39,134 nucleotides of DNA from an uncultured Clostridia bacterium (GTDB lineage: Bacteria; Bacillota; Clostridia; TANB77; CAG-508). This document shows, piece by piece, positions 16,994 to 26,710 of this stretch. The DNA is taken from contig CANPZF010000017.1 of assembly GCA_947589015.1 (NCBI GenBank), forward strand, positions 1-39,134. Reading direction: 5' to 3'. A model generated the notes under the pieces. The model was not told the origin of the DNA and did no database searches. It saw nothing but the letters and a program-made list of their open reading frames with translations. The stretch's first letter is position 1, and every line of letters starts with the position of its first letter. A program made the position numbers and the translations under genes.

Positions 16994-18901
16994 TTAATCT
17001 TCTTCTAACAAATTATTAACACTAATTGAATTAGATATATCTAATTCTGTTTTCATATTTTGATAATATCTATTTAATAATTCTCTTATTTCTGGCTCTA
17101 GTTCATTAAAATCAACTTTTTCTCCTGTATCTATTTCATACCATTCTTGGTCAAAATAATATTTATTTGTTATAATTATTTCATTATTTAAACAGACAAA
17201 ATCTTTATTTTCAAACATATTAGTTCCTAATGAAAATCCATCTTCTATGTCACACAAATATGCCAAAGTTGGTTTTATATCTAGTTTATTTACCGGTTTT
17301 TGAATTATAATATGCTCTATTTCTGGTACTTTTAATCCACATAATACTTTAGTATAATTTAACTTTAAATCTATGTCTGTAATGTTAGAATCACTATAAT
17401 TCAAAAAATCCACTAATTCTTCATTATACATATTTAATCCATTATGATCTCCAAATACTAATATTGCTGTATTTTCATATAAGCCTTCTTTTTTTAATTC
17501 ATTTATAAATATTCCGAATGCATAATCTGCATAATTTGCTGCTTCTAAATAATTCCCAAAATATGTATCTTTATATTTTCCAACATCTATACTCACTTTA
17601 CTTCTATCTTGTAATCCTTCCAATATATATGGTGTATGTGAAGATGCTGCAACTATATAACTAAAAAATGGTTTATCATATTGTTTTAATTTTTGTACTG
17701 CTTGTCTATATAATAATTCATCTGATAAATCTCCATTAATATTTTCAGACAAGTCTGCAAACTGCTCTTTTAGCTCTAGTGCATCTACTTGCATTCTGCC
17801 ATATACATTTCCTCTGTTCCAAAAATATGGATAATTTCCATGCATATATGAAGTGTGATAATTGGCTTTATGAAATATTTTAAAAATATCATCATACTCA
17901 TTTGTATAATACCTACTAAATGACATTCCATTTTCCATAGGATATATTGAGGTTATAGTTGAATGTTCTGAATCTGCTGTTGTTGAATAGCTTTGCATAT
18001 TCATATTTGTAAATTGTATATTTTCATTTAAAAATTTATTCAAATTTGGTGTTATTTCTTTGTCATTTATAGTTTTATTTACAACAAATTCTTGTATTGA
18101 TTCTAATTGAACTATAATTATGTTCTTTCCCTTTGCAATTCCTTTAATTGGATACATTTCTATCCCATATCTATTACTATATTCTTCTTTTAATTCTTGA
18201 TAATCAACTAATAGTTTATTTTTATTATCATATTTTGCTTGTTTTTTTGCATTAATTGTATTTTGAATATCTGATATATGATATCCATATATAGTTGATA
18301 TCCTTACTTGCCAGCCTTTATTATATGAGTGATGTGTACCACTTTTTACAAAACGTACACATACAATAAAAAATACTACAATACCAACAATAACAGTCAC
18401 TAACCTTAATATTATTATTTTTCTACTTGCTTTATCTTTTTTTTGTATTTTTACTATATCAAATATTATTAATAATGCAAATATTATAAAGTCTAAAATA
18501 TATAATACTTGTCTTAATTGTACTACCATAGGTAAAGTACTCATAATCTCTTCACCATATTGAAGATTGGTTATTTGTGCTACTGATAAAAAACTACTAG
18601 AAAATGTATAATATACATTATCAAAAAACAATAATACACATATTAGTATACTTATCAATATTGATGTAATTATTCTTGCTCTATTAGGCAATGCTCCTAA
18701 AAAACAACATAAAACTAATATAAAACATGCTGTTCCTACTATTGTATTCATTTTTAATGGCTCATTAATAGCTATTGTATTATTATAAAATAATATTGTT
18801 TTTGCAAATAAAATTATTCCAATAATAGCTACAAACCATATTGAATTTACTATTTTGTTCATTCCATTTTTTGCCTTCTTTATTATTTCTTCTAATTGCA
18901 C
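16994..18901 (-). CDS. LtaS-like membrane sulfatase (phosphoglycerol transferase family)
   Basis: The N-terminus (to about residue 190) has five hydrophobic helices. An external alkaline-phosphatase/sulfatase fold follows, with SIQEFV, PNLNKFL, the STTADSEHS block holding the probable catalytic Thr, [16 protein letters not shown] and FGDHNG as metal ligands. This architecture (635 aa) is that of lipoteichoic-acid synthase and related phosphoglycerol transferases, which polymerise glycerol phosphate on a lipid anchor outside the cell. The exact substrate is open. Start GTG follows AAAAGGAG. pssE/pssD lie immediately upstream in the same operon, so all three probably build a surface glycopolymer. 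Confidence 0.88.
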   Translation of the reverse strand: MQLEEIIKKAKNGMNKIVNSIWFVAIIGIILFAKTILFYNNTIAINEPLKMNTIVGTACFILVLCCFLGALPNRARIITSILISILICVLLFFDNVYYTFSSSFLSVAQITNLQYGEEIMSTLPMVVQLRQVLYILDFIIFALLIIFDIVKIQKKDKASRKIIILRLVTVIVGIVVFFIVCVRFVKSGTHHSYNKGWQVRISTIYGYHISDIQNTINAKKQAKYDNKNKLLVDYQELKEEYSNRYGIEMYPIKGIAKGKNIIIVQLESIQEFVVNKTINDKEITPNLNKFLNENIQFTNMNMQSYSTTADSEHSTITSIYPMENGMSFSRYYTNEYDDIFKIFHKANYHTSYMHGNYPYFWNRGNVYGRMQVDALELKEQFADLSENINGDLSDELLYRQAVQKLKQYDKPFFSYIVAASSHTPYILEGLQDRSKVSIDVGKYKDTYFGNYLEAANYADYAFGIFINELKKEGLYENTAILVFGDHNGLNMYNEELVDFLNYSDSNITDIDLKLNYTKVLCGLKVPEIEHIIIQKPVNKLDIKPTLAYLCDIEDGFSLGTNMFENKDFVCLNNEIIITNKYYFDQEWYEIDTGEKVDFNELEPEIRELLNRYYQNMKTELDISNSISVNNLLEED

Positions 18902-18914
18902 TTTGTTTCTCCTT

Positions 18915-19394
18915 TTAGATATTGTCTATAAAATCTTCTATCAATTTTAACATTTTTGTATTATCTTGTTCATACTTGTTTGGCTGAAATTTTTTTGATT
19001 TTTTTATTGCTTGTTCTAAATCTTTTACTTCCTCTATTCCTATTATATATCCTTTTTCATCAAAAGTTTGTACTATTTCCTTTTGATGATTATTTACATG
19101 TTCTTGATATTCATGAAGTCTAGGTACTGCAATTACCTTTTTCCCCATTTTTATTGAAGATATAATTGAGCCCACTCCTCCATGCGTTATAATTAAGCTT
19201 GCTTTTTCTTGCTTTGAACGTAATTCTTCTTTTGGTATTAAATCAAATATTTTCATATTATTAGATTCATATTTTGTGTATCCTGCTTGAACAACTACTT
19301 CTTCATCTATTACTTTATTTTTTATTAGTTTATCAATCTCTTCTAATAGTCTATGAAAACTATTATTTTGTGTTCCTAATAATACTAATATCAT
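18915..19394 (-). CDS. pssE: Alg13-like glycosyltransferase catalytic subunit (PssE family)
   Basis: This is the GT28 C-terminal-type half of a two-part glycosyltransferase. MILVLLGTQNNSFHRLL opens the protein, and ITHGGVGSI plus VPRLHEYQEHVNNHQ form the UDP-sugar site. The ATG used here overlaps the pssD stop by one base (TAATG), indicating translational coupling; an upstream in-frame start would add 19 residues unlike the family. Length 159 aa is normal. In PssD/PssE and Cps14F/G systems the pair adds the second sugar of an exopolysaccharide or capsule repeat on undecaprenyl pyrophosphate. Confidence 0.88.
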   Translation of the reverse strand: MILVLLGTQNNSFHRLLEEIDKLIKNKVIDEEVVVQAGYTKYESNNMKIFDLIPKEELRSKQEKASLIITHGGVGSIISSIKMGKKVIAVPRLHEYQEHVNNHQKEIVQTFDEKGYIIGIEEVKDLEQAIKKSKKFQPNKYEQDNTKMLKLIEDFIDNI

Positions 19395-19867
19395 TAATAA
19401 ATCGAACCTCCATATACAGCTTTTGGATATAGTTTTAACATTTCTTCCCACTGTACTATAAATAAATCTGCTATTGGATATATCAGCCTTCCTGTTGCAG
19501 TTTTTTTATTTGTGTTTGCAAATGTTTCTATATATATTATCTTACTTCTAAATATTTTTCCTATAATACACATTGGACCGGCCGTGTGTGTTCCTGTTGT
19601 AATTATTACTTGTGGTCTTATTTTAAAGTATAAATATATTGTTTTAAAACATAAAAATAAATATTTAAATATATATGAAAATATCTTTGCTCTAGTTCCA
19701 TATGGTAAAAAATACATTTTTTCCTTGTATTTTTCTTTTAATTTTATATTTGATTTGTCTTTTTCTGTTATTATGCAATATTCATATTTTTCAAATAAGG
19801 GCGATAATTGTAATAATTCATCTAAATGTCCCCCTGTACTTGATATAAACATGACATTTTTTTTCAT
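19394..19867 (-). CDS. pssD: Alg14-like membrane subunit of glycosyltransferase (PssD family)
   Basis: PssD/Alg14 proteins anchor and activate the Alg13/PssE subunit at the membrane. MFISSTGGHLDELLQL (about 5-20) is the conserved opening, a hydrophobic stretch around residues 60-85 is the membrane contact, and TTGTHTAGPMCI and YIETFAN are family motifs. Length 157 aa is normal. ATG follows AAGGATG. It is the first gene of a run with pssE and the LtaS-like gene, and its promoter must lie between foldback-element copy 1 and the start. Confidence 0.88.
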   Translation of the reverse strand: MKKNVMFISSTGGHLDELLQLSPLFEKYEYCIITEKDKSNIKLKEKYKEKMYFLPYGTRAKIFSYIFKYLFLCFKTIYLYFKIRPQVIITTGTHTAGPMCIIGKIFRSKIIYIETFANTNKKTATGRLIYPIADLFIVQWEEMLKLYPKAVYGGSIY

Positions 19868-19956
19868 TTTTAACGCATCCTTTTTATTAAAAATTCTTTT
19901 ATATTATACATTTTTTTTGCTATTATGTCTAGCATTTAACTTTTTAAGTTTAGGTA

Positions 19957-20422
19957 TTTTTTATAACTTTGGCATATCTCACTTTTTATTCTTCAATAGG
20001 CCACTGTGTAGTAAATATATTAGTTGATAAATCAATGCTTGATTGAAATGATAAATAGAAATTCTTATATACAAAATTGAGGGATGTTCACGGAAAAATG
20101 ATTATTAATATATTCTTTTTCTTTACACGACTCGGCTTGATACATGACTTAGAAATTCTTGATAAAATCAATCAGCGCCCTCGTGAGGCGAGATTCCCTA
20201 ATTGATTTTATTTAGAATTTCTACAGTCATTCCACGGCGCATTCGTCGTTTCATTCAAAAGAATATATTAATAATCATTTTGGCCTGAGTGAAAGCGGCT
20301 CAATTTTGTATATTAGAATTTCTTTTTGAATGTAATGAACAAGTTGATTTATCAACTAATATATTTACTACACAGTGGCCTATTGAAGAATAAAAAGTGA
20401 GATTTGCAAAGTTATAAAAAAA
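19957..20422. repeat. Foldback element, copy 1 (322-bp core plus copy-specific inverted arms)
   Basis: The core (20029-20350) begins AAATCAA and ends TTGATTT and is nearly identical to 22457-22778. It folds on itself: ATACAAAATTGAG pairs with CTCAATTTTGTAT, AAAATGATTATTAATATATT pairs with its complement near 20260, and a central GC-rich hairpin sits at about 20174-20190. Outside the core, 19976-20035 is a 60-bp perfect inverted copy of 20344-20403, and weaker pairing extends to 19957/20422. These arms are unrelated to those of copy 2. There is no convincing ORF. It lies in the tsf-pssD gap, which otherwise holds only the tsf terminator. Confidence 0.9.
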
Positions 20423-20438
20423 TTTAACTTTCAAAATA

Positions 20439-20467
20439 AAAAGGTTGATATTAACTATCAGCCTTTT
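20439..20467 (-). terminator. Terminator after tsf
   Basis: The minus-strand hairpin AAGGCTGATA/TATCAACCTT (one mismatch) is followed by a T-rich run, directly after the tsf stop. Confidence 0.8.
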
Positions 20468-20482
20468 ATTTATCTTAATTAA

Positions 20483-21361
20483 TTATTTTAATTGGTTCAT
20501 TACTTCTTCTGCAAAGTTTTCTTCTTTCTTTTCTATTCCTTCGCCTTTTTCTAATCTAGCAAATTCTACAACTTCTGCATCTTTTTCTTTTAATAATTGA
20601 GAAACTTTTATATCTGGATTTTTTACAAATTGCTGTTCAACTAAACAAATCTCTCCATAGAATTTTCCAATTCTTCCTTGTACCATTTTTTCAGCTATTT
20701 CTGCTGGCTTTCCTTCATTCATAGCTTGTGCTTTTAATATTTCCATTTCTTTGTCTACTCTTTCTTGTGGTACATTTTCTCTTTTTACAAATTCTGGTCT
20801 TGCAGCAGCTATTTGCATACATACATCTTTAGCTATCTCATTATTTCCTTTTTGCATATTTACTAGAACTGCAATTTTTCCATCTCCATGAATGTATTTT
20901 TCTACTAAACCTTGAGATTCAAATCTTACAAATCTTCTAATAGACATATTTTCGCCAATTGTTGCTATTTTATTAACTAAAACTTCATTTACTGTTTTTC
21001 CTGGTTCTGCAATACATTCTTGTCCTAATAATTCCTCTACATCTTTTGGATTTTTTTCAACTATTTGTTTTGCAACATTCATAACAAATGTTTTAAATTC
21101 TTCATTTTTTGCAACAAAATCTGTTTCTGCATTTACTTCTACAGCTGCTCCTATTTTTCCATCTTCTGAAATATATGCTTCCACTAGTCCTTCTGCTGCT
21201 ATTCTTCCTGATTTTTTAGCAGCCTTAGCTATACCTCTTTCACGTAGCAATTCTGTAGCCTTCTCTAAGTCTCCATCTGTCTCTGTTAAAACTTTTTTGC
21301 AGTCCATCATTCCTGCTCCTGTTTTTTCTCTTAATTCTTTTACTAAACTAGCTGTAACCAT
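20483..21361 (-). CDS. tsf: Elongation factor Ts
   Basis: EF-Ts is the nucleotide-exchange factor that recycles EF-Tu-GDP. The N-terminal UBA-like domain reads LVKELREKTGAGMMDCKKVL, and TDFVAKNEEF (about 80) contacts the EF-Tu G domain. MNIRR-like MSIRRFV and a second subdomain follow. Length 292 aa. RBS AAGGAGG. rpsB lies upstream with a terminator-like hairpin between, the usual rpsB-tsf pair. Confidence 0.98.
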   Translation of the reverse strand: MVTASLVKELREKTGAGMMDCKKVLTETDGDLEKATELLRERGIAKAAKKSGRIAAEGLVEAYISEDGKIGAAVEVNAETDFVAKNEEFKTFVMNVAKQIVEKNPKDVEELLGQECIAEPGKTVNEVLVNKIATIGENMSIRRFVRFESQGLVEKYIHGDGKIAVLVNMQKGNNEIAKDVCMQIAAARPEFVKRENVPQERVDKEMEILKAQAMNEGKPAEIAEKMVQGRIGKFYGEICLVEQQFVKNPDIKVSQLLKEKDAEVVEFARLEKGEGIEKKEENFAEEVMNQLK

Positions 21362-21394
21362 TTTATAATTCCTCCTTACAAAACATTTTATTAT

Positions 21395-21428
21395 AAAAAG
21401 AGTAGAGCAGACAAGCTCTCCTCTTTAT
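21395..21428 (-). terminator. Attenuator-like hairpin between rpsB and tsf
   Basis: The stem AAAGAG-AGAGC/GCTCT-CTCTTT with a 6-nt loop and five Ts lies downstream of rpsB. As an internal terminator it would lower tsf relative to rpsB. Confidence 0.7.
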
Positions 21429-21438
21429 TTTTTAATTC

Positions 21439-22209
21439 TTATTCTTCTTCTTCTTTTTCTACAACTTCTTCTATACTAGTAGCTTCTTCTGCCTCAGCTT
21501 CTTCTGTTGTTTCAAGTTCAAAGCTTTCTCCTTGTTTTCCTTCAATAACTGCATTTGCTATTACATCTGCAATTAATTTAACTGCACGAATTGCATCATC
21601 ATTTCCTGGAATTGGATAATCTAATTCTTCTGGATTGCAGTTAGTATCTACTAAACCTACTACTGGAATTCCTAATTTTTTAGCTTCTAATATAGCTATT
21701 CTTTCCTTTTTAGGATCTACTAAGAAAATAACTCCTGGCAATTCGTTCATTTCTTTAATTCCACCTAAGTTCTTTTCTAGTTTTTCCATTTCTTTCTTTA
21801 ATATAATAACTTCTTTTTTTGGTAATACATCAAATGTACCATCTTGTTCCATTGTTTCTAAATCTTTAAGTCTTTGTATTCTTTTTTGAATTGTATCAAA
21901 GTTTGTTAACATTCCTCCTAACCATCTTTGATCAACATAGTACATTCCACATTTTAATGCTGCTTCTTTCATACATTCTTGTGCTTGTTTCTTTGTTCCT
22001 ACAAATAAAATTGTTTTTCCTTCTTCTGCTTGTTCTTTGATAAAGCTATATGCTTCATCTAATTTTTTTGATGTTTTTTGTAAATCAATGATGTGAATTC
22101 CATTTCTAGCTTGAAATATGTATTCAGCCATTTTAGGATCCCATCTTCTTGTTTGATGTCCGAAATGAACACCTGCTTCCAATAATTGTTTCATTGCAAC
22201 TACTGACAT
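21439..22209 (-). CDS. rpsB: 30S ribosomal protein S2
   Basis: [27 protein letters not shown] is the S2 signature (here residues 6-32), with [10 protein letters not shown] and [12 protein letters not shown] further on. The acidic Glu-rich tail (about 235-256) is normal in Firmicutes. Length 256 aa. RBS AAAGGGAGG. Transcribed from a strong promoter about 110-140 nt upstream, leaving a leader that may be regulatory. Confidence 0.98.
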   Translation of the reverse strand: MSVVAMKQLLEAGVHFGHQTRRWDPKMAEYIFQARNGIHIIDLQKTSKKLDEAYSFIKEQAEEGKTILFVGTKKQAQECMKEAALKCGMYYVDQRWLGGMLTNFDTIQKRIQRLKDLETMEQDGTFDVLPKKEVIILKKEMEKLEKNLGGIKEMNELPGVIFLVDPKKERIAILEAKKLGIPVVGLVDTNCNPEELDYPIPGNDDAIRAVKLIADVIANAVIEGKQGESFELETTEEAEAEEATSIEEVVEKEEEE

Positions 22210-22320
22210 TACTTATTCCTCCCTTTTTGTTATTTCTTCCATAAAGTTCATCGCTTTTTTGGACCTATTTTTATCTAGGCACTCCCTTAAAACTCACTCT
22301 ATGTGTATAATACGCTATAT
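22210..22320 (-). promoter_or_regulatory. rpsB 5' leader, possibly structured
   Basis: Between the promoter and the rpsB RBS the transcript carries about 110 nt of untranslated leader. It includes GTGCCTAGATAAAAATAGGTCC-type short pairing (CCTA/TAGG). S2 autoregulation is known in other bacteria; no specific family is recognised here. Confidence 0.35.
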
Positions 22321-22349
22321 ATTATAACAAGTTTTTCCAAAAATTGCAA
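22321..22349 (-). promoter_or_regulatory. Strong sigma-A promoter for rpsB-tsf
   Basis: TTGCAA and a consensus TATAAT on the minus strand with a 17-nt spacer. Confidence 0.8.
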
Positions 22350-22395
22350 GTGTTTTTCAATTTAAAATTCAGTATTTGGACTATAATTTACAGCT

Positions 22396-22836
22396 TAATA
22401 ACTTTTTTATGCCAATTGTAACACTCCAATGTTTAGGGATATATGTAATTATGTGTAAATCAACGCTTGATTGAAATGAAAAATAGAAAATCTTATATTC
22501 AAAATTGAGGAATGTTCACGGAAAAATGATTATTAATATATTCTTTTTCTTTACACGACTCGGCTTGATACATGACTTAGAAATTCTTGATAAAATCAAT
22601 CAGCGCCCTCGTGAGGCGAGATTCCCTAATTGATTTTATTTAGAATTTCTACAGTCATTCCACGGCGCATTCGTCGTTTCATTCAAAAGAATATATTAAT
22701 AATCATTTTGGCCTGAGTGAAAGAGGCTCAATTTTGTATATTAGATTTTCTTTTTGAATGTAATGAACAAGTTGATTTACACATAATTACATATATCCCT
22801 AAACATTGGAGTGTTACAATTGACATAAAAAATTAT
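22396..22836. repeat. Foldback element, copy 2 (322-bp core plus copy-specific inverted arms)
   Basis: The core 22457-22778 matches copy 1 in the same orientation with few differences. The flanking arms differ from copy 1: 22413-22464 (CAATTGTAACACTCCAATG and on) is repeated perfectly inverted at 22771-22822, and near-complementarity runs to about 22396/22836. The right arm stops only a few bases from the end of the 22839 gene. The 22210-22838 gap holds this element, the rpsB promoter and the leader. No protein is visible inside. Confidence 0.9.
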
Positions 22837-22838
22837 TT

Positions 22839-23213
22839 TTAAACTTTAAATACATTATTATCACATTCATTTATATTATCTAATAAATCTTTACATTCTT
22901 TCCAATTAATCACTTCCAATTCATCATATTCTTTAGATAATCTTTTAGCAATCTCTTTTGTTTTATCTGTAGATTTCAAATCCGCTACTATAATATTTTT
23001 TACATAATCTTCTCTACCATACAATATTTTAAACATACTTGATCGCAAAAATCCTTCTATTTTTTCTTCTTGATTTTTTACTGCTATAATTAAATAAATT
23101 CCGTCAGCTTTAAATTTTGTATATGTACTAACATATATAATATTTTTAATAATTTCAAAAAAACCATAAAGGGCTAGTGTCCAAAAAATGGTATTCATTA
23201 TGAATTCTATCAT
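22839..23213 (-). CDS. Small membrane-linked protein resembling a GT2 N-terminal segment
   Basis: The protein is 124 aa with one hydrophobic helix (about residues 5-28). Then GIYLIIAVKNQEEKIEGFLRS and NIIVADLKSTDKTKEIAKRL recall the first strand-helix units of GT-A family 2 transferases (VxxxNEE and a D-x-S-x-D-x-T block). The second half of a GT2 domain and its DxD acceptor parts are absent, so catalysis is doubtful. It may be a conserved non-catalytic mini-protein or a remnant. RBS AGGAGGCAGG is good. It follows the rplQ terminator, and foldback copy 2 begins at its stop. Confidence 0.7.
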   Translation of the reverse strand: MIEFIMNTIFWTLALYGFFEIIKNIIYVSTYTKFKADGIYLIIAVKNQEEKIEGFLRSSMFKILYGREDYVKNIIVADLKSTDKTKEIAKRLSKEYDELEVINWKECKDLLDNINECDNNVFKV

Positions 23214-23277
23214 TTTTCCTGCCTCCTATGGTTTATTATATGTTTATTTATAATTTTTGTTATTTTATATTTTAAAA

Positions 23278-23316
23278 TAAAAAAGAGAACCTTATATAAA
23301 AACATGTTCCCTCTTT
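23278..23316 (-). terminator. Terminator after rplQ
   Basis: The minus-strand stem AAAGAGGGAAC/GTTCTCTTT (one bulge) is followed by TTTTTTATTTT. It closes the alpha-operon transcript. Confidence 0.8.
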
Positions 23317-23321
23317 ATTTA

Positions 23322-23858
23322 TTAAACTAATTGTAATATAGCAACTTCTGCACCGTCTCCTCTTCTTGGTCCTGCTTTAACTATTCTTGTATATCCACCT
23401 ACATTTTTATCTGCATATTGTGGAGCAATTTCATTGAATAATTTTGCCAATAAGTCTACATTATTTCCGTCGCTATCTTTTACTTTATTTATTTTTGTCA
23501 TAATTTTTCTTCTTGCATTTAATCTTGATGGCATATCTTTTTGTCTACTTTCTGTTTTTTCTTCTTTAACTACTTTCAAATATTCTTTGCCATTTTTGCT
23601 TTTTACTAATTCAGTAACTTTATTACCTTTTGAATCTAATTTAGCTTTAACTACTTTTACATCTACCATTTCAAAATTATCTTTTTCCTTAATAGCAAGT
23701 GCTATAATGCTATCTGCTATAGATTTAACTTCTTTAGCTCTTGGTAATGTAGTTTCGATTTTACCATACATAATTAAATCTGTAGTTAAATTTTTTAACA
23801 TTGCCATTCTAATGTCTGTTGTTCTACCTAATTTTCTATTCGTAGCCAATTTTTTCAC
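23322..23858 (-). CDS. rplQ: 50S ribosomal protein L17, with an insertion
   Basis: The L17 core is clear: KLGRTTDIRMAMLKNLTTDLI at the start, TTLPRAKEVKSIADSII, and GGYTRIVKAGPRRGDGAEVAILQLV at the end. At 178 aa it is about 50 residues longer than the common form because of a Lys-rich insertion at roughly residues 65-105. Similar insertions occur in some Clostridia. It is the last gene of the alpha block, 9 nt after rpoA. Confidence 0.96.
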   Translation of the reverse strand: MKKLATNRKLGRTTDIRMAMLKNLTTDLIMYGKIETTLPRAKEVKSIADSIIALAIKEKDNFEMVDVKVVKAKLDSKGNKVTELVKSKNGKEYLKVVKEEKTESRQKDMPSRLNARRKIMTKINKVKDSDGNNVDLLAKLFNEIAPQYADKNVGGYTRIVKAGPRRGDGAEVAILQLV

Positions 23859-23867
23859 CTTCCTTTT

Positions 23868-24815
23868 CTATTCGTCTTCTGATGCAAAATCTAATCCTAA
23901 AGAATGTAGTTTTGCTGTTACTTCGTCAAATGATTTTTTTCCTAGATTTCTAACCTTCATCATATCAGTTTCTGATTTATTTGTTAAGTCTTCTACTGTT
24001 GCAATTCCTGCTCTTTTTAAGCAGTTAAATGACCTAACAGATAATTCTAATTCTTCTATTGACATTTCTAATACTTTTTCTTTTTTAGATTCTTCTTTTT
24101 CTATCATAACTTGAGTATTTTTTGTAGTTTCTGATAAATCAATAAACAAATCTAAATGTCCTGTCATTACCTTTGCTGCTAAGCTTATTGCTTCATGTGC
24201 TTTTAAACTTCCATCCGTCCAAACTTCTATTACTAACTTATCATAATCTACCATTTGACCTACTCTAGTATTTTCCACTTGATAATTTACTTTTTTTACT
24301 GGTGTATAAATGGAATCTATTGGAAGTACTGATATATCTTGGTTTGGTTTCTTGTTCTTTTCAGATGAGTTATATCCTCTACCTTTGTCTGCTGTCATTT
24401 CCATTTTTAATTTTCCACCTTCTGACACAGTAGCTATATGTAAATCTGGATTTAATATTTCAACAGTACCATCTGTTATGATATCTGAAGCTAATACTTC
24501 TCCCTCACCTTTAAAGTCAATTCTCAAGATTTTTTCTTCATTTCCGTCAAATTTTAATCTGACATTTTTTAGATTAACAATTATCTCTGGTACATCTTCT
24601 ACAATATTAGGAATCGTAGAAAATTCATGTAATACTCCATCTATTTTTACGCTTGTTATCGCACATCCTGGAAGTGATGAAAGTAATATTCTTCTCAAAG
24701 AATTACCAATTGTTACTCCATAGCCTCTTTCTAATGGTTCACATACAAATTTTGCATAATTTTTTACATCATCAACCTCTAGACATTCAATATTTGGCTT
24801 TTCAAATTCTATCAT
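23868..24815 (-). CDS. rpoA: RNA polymerase alpha subunit
   Basis: The N-terminal assembly domain has [14 protein letters not shown] and the C-terminal domain (about 245-315) has the helix-hairpin-helix [11 protein letters not shown] that binds UP elements and activators. Length 315 aa. RBS AGGAGG. Standard position between rpsD and rplQ. Confidence 0.98.
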   Translation of the reverse strand: MIEFEKPNIECLEVDDVKNYAKFVCEPLERGYGVTIGNSLRRILLSSLPGCAITSVKIDGVLHEFSTIPNIVEDVPEIIVNLKNVRLKFDGNEEKILRIDFKGEGEVLASDIITDGTVEILNPDLHIATVSEGGKLKMEMTADKGRGYNSSEKNKKPNQDISVLPIDSIYTPVKKVNYQVENTRVGQMVDYDKLVIEVWTDGSLKAHEAISLAAKVMTGHLDLFIDLSETTKNTQVMIEKEESKKEKVLEMSIEELELSVRSFNCLKRAGIATVEDLTNKSETDMMKVRNLGKKSFDEVTAKLHSLGLDFASEDE

Positions 24816-24928
24816 TTTTACCTCCTAAAATGAGAATATTTTCTCAACCTTTTTACAAATTTTATAGGTTCTTCTTAAGTAAAATTGTAAAGTTTTTATC
24901 AAACCATTATATTTACTTCCTACCATTA

Positions 24929-25555
24929 TTATTTTGAGTAAAGCTCTACTATTAAATGTTCTTCTATTGGAAGATCAATGTCTTCTCTAGCAGCTAGTCT
25001 TAATACTTTACCACTTAAGTTTGTACTATCTTTTTCTAGCCATGCTGGAATTGGTCTATTGGCATTTTCTTCTACATTTACTTTTATTGTGCCATTATCT
25101 TTCTTGCTTTCTCTTACTTTTATTATATCTCCTGGTTTTACTAAGTAAGATGGTATATCAACTCTTTTTCCGTTTACTTCAAATTGTGCATGATTTACAA
25201 ATTGTCTTGCTTGTGCTCTTGATGTTCCAAATCCTAATCTATATACAACATTGTCTAATCTGCTTTCTAATATTTGTAATAGATTTTCACCTGTTACACC
25301 TTTTTTATTAGAAGCCATTTCAAAGTATTTTCTAAATTGTTTTTCTCCAACTCCATAATATGATTTTGTTTTTTGTTTTTCTCTTAATTGAGTTCCGTAT
25401 TCAGAAAGTTTTGCTCTTCTTTGTCCATGTTGTCCTGGTGCATAGTTTCTTCTAGCTATGCTACATTTATCTGTATAACATCTTGTACCTTTTAAGAACA
25501 ATTTTTGACCTTCTCTACGGCATCTACGACATTGTTCGTCTTTATATCTTGCCAT
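24929..25555 (-). CDS. rpsD: 30S ribosomal protein S4 (zinc-binding form)
   Basis: [19 protein letters not shown] opens the protein, and four cysteines (9, 12 and two near 26-31) form the zinc knuckle. The S4 RNA-binding domain [29 protein letters not shown] is intact. Start is the ATG with AAAGGAG; an upstream in-frame start would add 28 non-homologous residues. It is placed inside the alpha operon, unlike Bacillus where rpsD is separate. Length 208 aa. Confidence 0.97.
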   Translation of the reverse strand: MARYKDEQCRRCRREGQKLFLKGTRCYTDKCSIARRNYAPGQHGQRRAKLSEYGTQLREKQKTKSYYGVGEKQFRKYFEMASNKKGVTGENLLQILESRLDNVVYRLGFGTSRAQARQFVNHAQFEVNGKRVDIPSYLVKPGDIIKVRESKKDNGTIKVNVEENANRPIPAWLEKDSTNLSGKVLRLAAREDIDLPIEEHLIVELYSK

Positions 25556-25666
25556 TATTTTTACTCCTTTCATAACTTTAAGCTGGGAACTTTTACTTTT
25601 CTCTCTTAATAGTCTTATATAGGATATATATGTCCCCATTTTCCTATATTCGACTTTTTATTTATA

Positions 25667-26062
25667 CTATACTCTTCTTCTTTTTGGTGGTCTACATCCA
25701 TTGTGTGGTATTGGTGTTACGTCCTTTATTGCACTAATTTCTAGTCCAGCTGTTTGAAGTGCTCTTATTGCTGCTTCTCTTCCTGAACCTGGTCCTTTTA
25801 CAAATACTTCAACAGATTTTAATCCATGTTCCATTGCAGCTTTAGCAGCTGTTTCAGCAACTTGACCTGCTGCAAAAGGTGTACTTTTTCTAGATCCTTT
25901 AAATCCTAATCCTCCAGCACTTCCCCAAGAAATAGCATTTCCTTGTGTATCTGTAATTGTAACTATTGTATTATTAAAACTAGAATGAATATGTGCTTCT
26001 CCTTTTTCGATGTTTTTTCTATTTCTTCTAGCTACTTTTTTTGTTGTTACATTCTTAGCCAT
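25667..26062 (-). CDS. rpsK: 30S ribosomal protein S11
   Basis: [34 protein letters not shown] and the C-terminal [18 protein letters not shown] are all canonical. Length 131 aa. Alpha-operon position between rpsM and rpsD. It contributes to the platform at the mRNA exit and E site. Confidence 0.98.
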   Translation of the reverse strand: MAKNVTTKKVARRNRKNIEKGEAHIHSSFNNTIVTITDTQGNAISWGSAGGLGFKGSRKSTPFAAGQVAETAAKAAMEHGLKSVEVFVKGPGSGREAAIRALQTAGLEISAIKDVTPIPHNGCRPPKRRRV

Positions 26063-26114
26063 TTTGCTTTTTTCCTCCTCTATTCAAATTTTAACTCTGA
26101 ATTTTTATAATCTC

Positions 26115-26489
26115 TTATTTATCGCTTTTGCTTTTGCTTACTAGTTTTCTAGGTCCTTTTCTAGTTCTACTGTTTGTTTTTGTTCTTTGACCTCTAACTG
26201 GTAGACCTTTTCTATGTCTTATTCCTCTATAACATCCTATTTCTGTAAGTCTTTTTATATTTAATGCTACTTCTCTTCTAAGGTCTCCTTCTACAGTATA
26301 CATTTCATCAATAACTTTTCTTATATCATTTACTTGTTCGTCTGTTAAGTCTTTTACTCTTGTATCTGGATTTATTCCAGCTTTTGCAAGAATTTTATTA
26401 GAACTTGATACTCCTATACCATAGATATATGTAAGTCCTATTTCTACTCTCTTTTCCTTAGGTAAATCTACTCCTGCTATACGAGCCAT
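26115..26489 (-). CDS. rpsM: 30S ribosomal protein S13
   Basis: [26 protein letters not shown] starts the mature family sequence. [22 protein letters not shown] is the C-terminal RNA-binding tail contacting P-site tRNA. Start ATG after GGAGGTG is preferred over a start six codons earlier that lies inside the RBS. Length 124 aa. The preceding 220-nt gap holds a structured RNA. Confidence 0.97.
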   Translation of the reverse strand: MARIAGVDLPKEKRVEIGLTYIYGIGVSSSNKILAKAGINPDTRVKDLTDEQVNDIRKVIDEMYTVEGDLRREVALNIKRLTEIGCYRGIRHRKGLPVRGQRTKTNSRTRKGPRKLVSKSKSDK

Positions 26490-26569
26490 ATTTTTTTGCA
26501 CCTCCACTAAATTATTAACAGATTTTTATCTGCTTATGTTTTATTTTAAGTTGTCCTAAATACGCTTAA

Positions 26570-26695
26570 AGGTGAAATGTACTAGCGTTTACTCTAGTCC
26601 CATTTAAGTTTCTTTAAAACATATATATAAACACAAATTAGATATGTAATCTTTCTAAATTGAAAGATTCACAGCCGCTACCTCATTTGTGTTAT
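26570..26695 (-). ncRNA. Structured leader between rpmJ and rpsM
   Basis: The minus strand folds into an outer stem AACACAAAT/ATTTGTGTT (26685-26693 with 26630-26638) enclosing GAGGTAGCGGCTGTG and an inner hairpin AATCTTTC/GAAAGATT. A second element downstream includes ACTAG/CTAGT and TTTAAATGGG with complementary bases. It lies where the E. coli alpha operon carries its S4-binding pseudoknot, and rpsD is in this operon, so ribosomal-protein feedback control is plausible. I do not recognise a named RNA family. Confidence 0.5.
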
Positions 26696-26710
26696 TAACA
26701 ATTTTTTATA

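Noticed and set aside
19340..19460. pssD/pssE boundary as another frameshift
   Set aside because: These are two normal separate families with a TAATG overlap, and no CGG is involved.
19957..22836. Foldback copies as insertion sequences with a transposase or as a CRISPR array
   Set aside because: No transposase-sized frame in the cores, only two copies 2.4 kb apart, and no short regularly spaced repeats.
23322..23858. Long L17 as a gene fusion
   Set aside because: The extra residues are an internal Lys-rich insertion, with both L17 ends intact; similar lengths occur in Clostridia.
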